Source: Chrysomallon squamiferum | Lineage: Eukaryota > Mollusca > Gastropoda > Neomphalida > Peltospiridae | DNA length: 64,000 nt | Assembly: GCA_012295275.1 (NCBI GenBank) | Contig: CM022677.1 | Span: 1,463,366 to 1,527,365 of the forward strand | Reading direction: 5' to 3' | Shown: positions 63,509 to 64,000 of the stretch, piece after piece | How positions within the stretch are numbered: the stretch's first letter is position 1 | Layout: every line of letters starts with the position of its first letter | The notes under the pieces: generated by a model | Told to the model about the DNA's origin: nothing | Databases searched by the model: none | The model's input: the letters and a program-made list of their open reading frames with translations, nothing else | Program-made: the position numbers and the translations under genes

Positions 63509-63752
63509 AATGTTAACATGACTGTATGTGTGTATTTCAGTTACTAAATCTAAATGTTAACACATGATGTTAAATGTTAACATGACTGTATGTGTGTATT
63601 TCAGTTACTAAATCTAAATGTTAACATGACTGTATGTGTGTATTTCAGTTACTAAATGTAAATGTTAACATGACTGTATGTGTGTATTTCAGTTACTAAA
63701 TCTAAATGTTAACATGACTGTATGTGTGTATTTCAGTTACTAAATCTAAATG
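63509..63752. repeat. 44-bp minisatellite, about 5 copies
   Basis: The unit aaatgttaacatgactgtat plus gtgtgtatttcagttactaa plus atct. The first copy carries an 18-bp insertion (cacatgatgttaaatgtt type). Each unit contains a tatttcag word resembling a plus-strand splice acceptor. Confidence 0.95.
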
Positions 63753-63782
63753 TAAGCTCTGTGTAACAAATTCACTCACTTT

Positions 63783-63898
63783 CTAATCAATGGCTGACTT
63801 CTCACATCTGACTGGATGTTTCACAGAAAATTCTTCCTCTGTTTTTGTTGTCAGCTCAGAGTAGTAGACTGTCTCCTGGGCTGATCTGACACTGGATT
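63783..63898 (-). CDS. Candidate terminal exon with ITIM-like cytoplasmic tail
   Basis: On the minus strand a gttttcag acceptor (63,899-63,901) is followed by an open stretch reading SSVRSAQETVYYSELTTKTE then EEFSVKHPVRCEKSAID and a TAG at 63,785-63,783. The word VYYSEL fits the ITIM pattern (I/V/L)xYxx(L/V), typical of tails of immune-type membrane receptors. The start phase implies an upstream exon beyond the window edge. No transmembrane segment is inside the window, so the receptor interpretation is inferred from this one motif. Confidence 0.45.
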
Positions 63899-63980
63899 CT
63901 GAAAACACAAATTATTTATATTAATGACCCTGAAAGAATTTATAAAAAATAAAATAAGACAAAAAACTATTTTTTTCAAT

Positions 63981-64000
63981 AAAAATAATAATAATAATAA
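63981..64000. repeat. AAT array cut by window end
   Basis: Six or more AAT units reach the last base. Confidence 0.8.

Overview
The window is eukaryotic and almost certainly from an invertebrate animal. It is AT-rich, has spliced gene remnants with GT/AG introns, is saturated with microsatellites (AG/CT, AC/GT, AAT/ATT, AAAT) and contains two assembly gaps of exactly 200 N. A lophotrochozoan, most likely a mollusc, is my best guess. The guess rests on the repeat texture, on a short gagttatctccctttt motif near 13,480 that I recall as common in molluscan DNA, and on BTB-BACK-PHR genes being amplified. It is not proven. No gene in the window looks confidently intact. It reads as a block of stacked segmental duplications with decayed gene copies.

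Left part (1-23.5 kb). Bases 1-5,020 are one copy (A1) of a segment repeated at 28,690-34,080 (A2). Between 7.3 and 17.0 kb lie two tandem, intron-containing pseudogenes of cytoplasmic methionyl-tRNA synthetase (MARS1). They flank a 1.3 kb segment (F1, 11,826-13,145) whose inverted partner F2 is at 59,945-61,445. From 17 to 23.5 kb there are minisatellites, a possible unidentified split-exon remnant (19.3-19.7 kb), a degenerate coiled-coil coding remnant (about 22.05-22.33 kb, minus) and a very long AG array.

Centre (24-51 kb). A roughly 6 kb inverted repeat (B1 23,990-30,360; B2 42,945-49,570) carries one BTB-BACK-PHR gene in each arm. The right copy (47,535-49,074, two exons) is one base away from an open 439-codon frame. 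The left copy (26,133-24,608, minus) is heavily broken. Two 5' stubs (3,806 and 32,949) and one 3' stub (55,815) of the same gene also exist. Each arm carries a 222-bp hAT-type MITE with a perfect 8-bp target duplication, and a roughly 340-bp pogo/Tigger-like MITE. The A copies keep the empty hAT site. Between the arms are the rest of A2, segment C1 (partner C2 at 49.7-51.4 kb) and an array of related modules (D, 35.8-42.1 kb).

Right part (51-64 kb). This holds a direct duplication (E1 52,150-55,010; E2 57,540-60,030), a second copy of the coiled-coil remnant (55.1-55.8 kb), F2, an unidentified short open frame (61,563-61,700) and, at the right edge, a plausible terminal exon on the minus strand (63,898-63,783) with an ITIM-like tail.

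The genes do not form a pathway. What links them is duplication: the same few segments recur in direct and inverted order, so relative ages can be read from indels and from filled or empty transposon sites. All homology and identity statements were made by eye.
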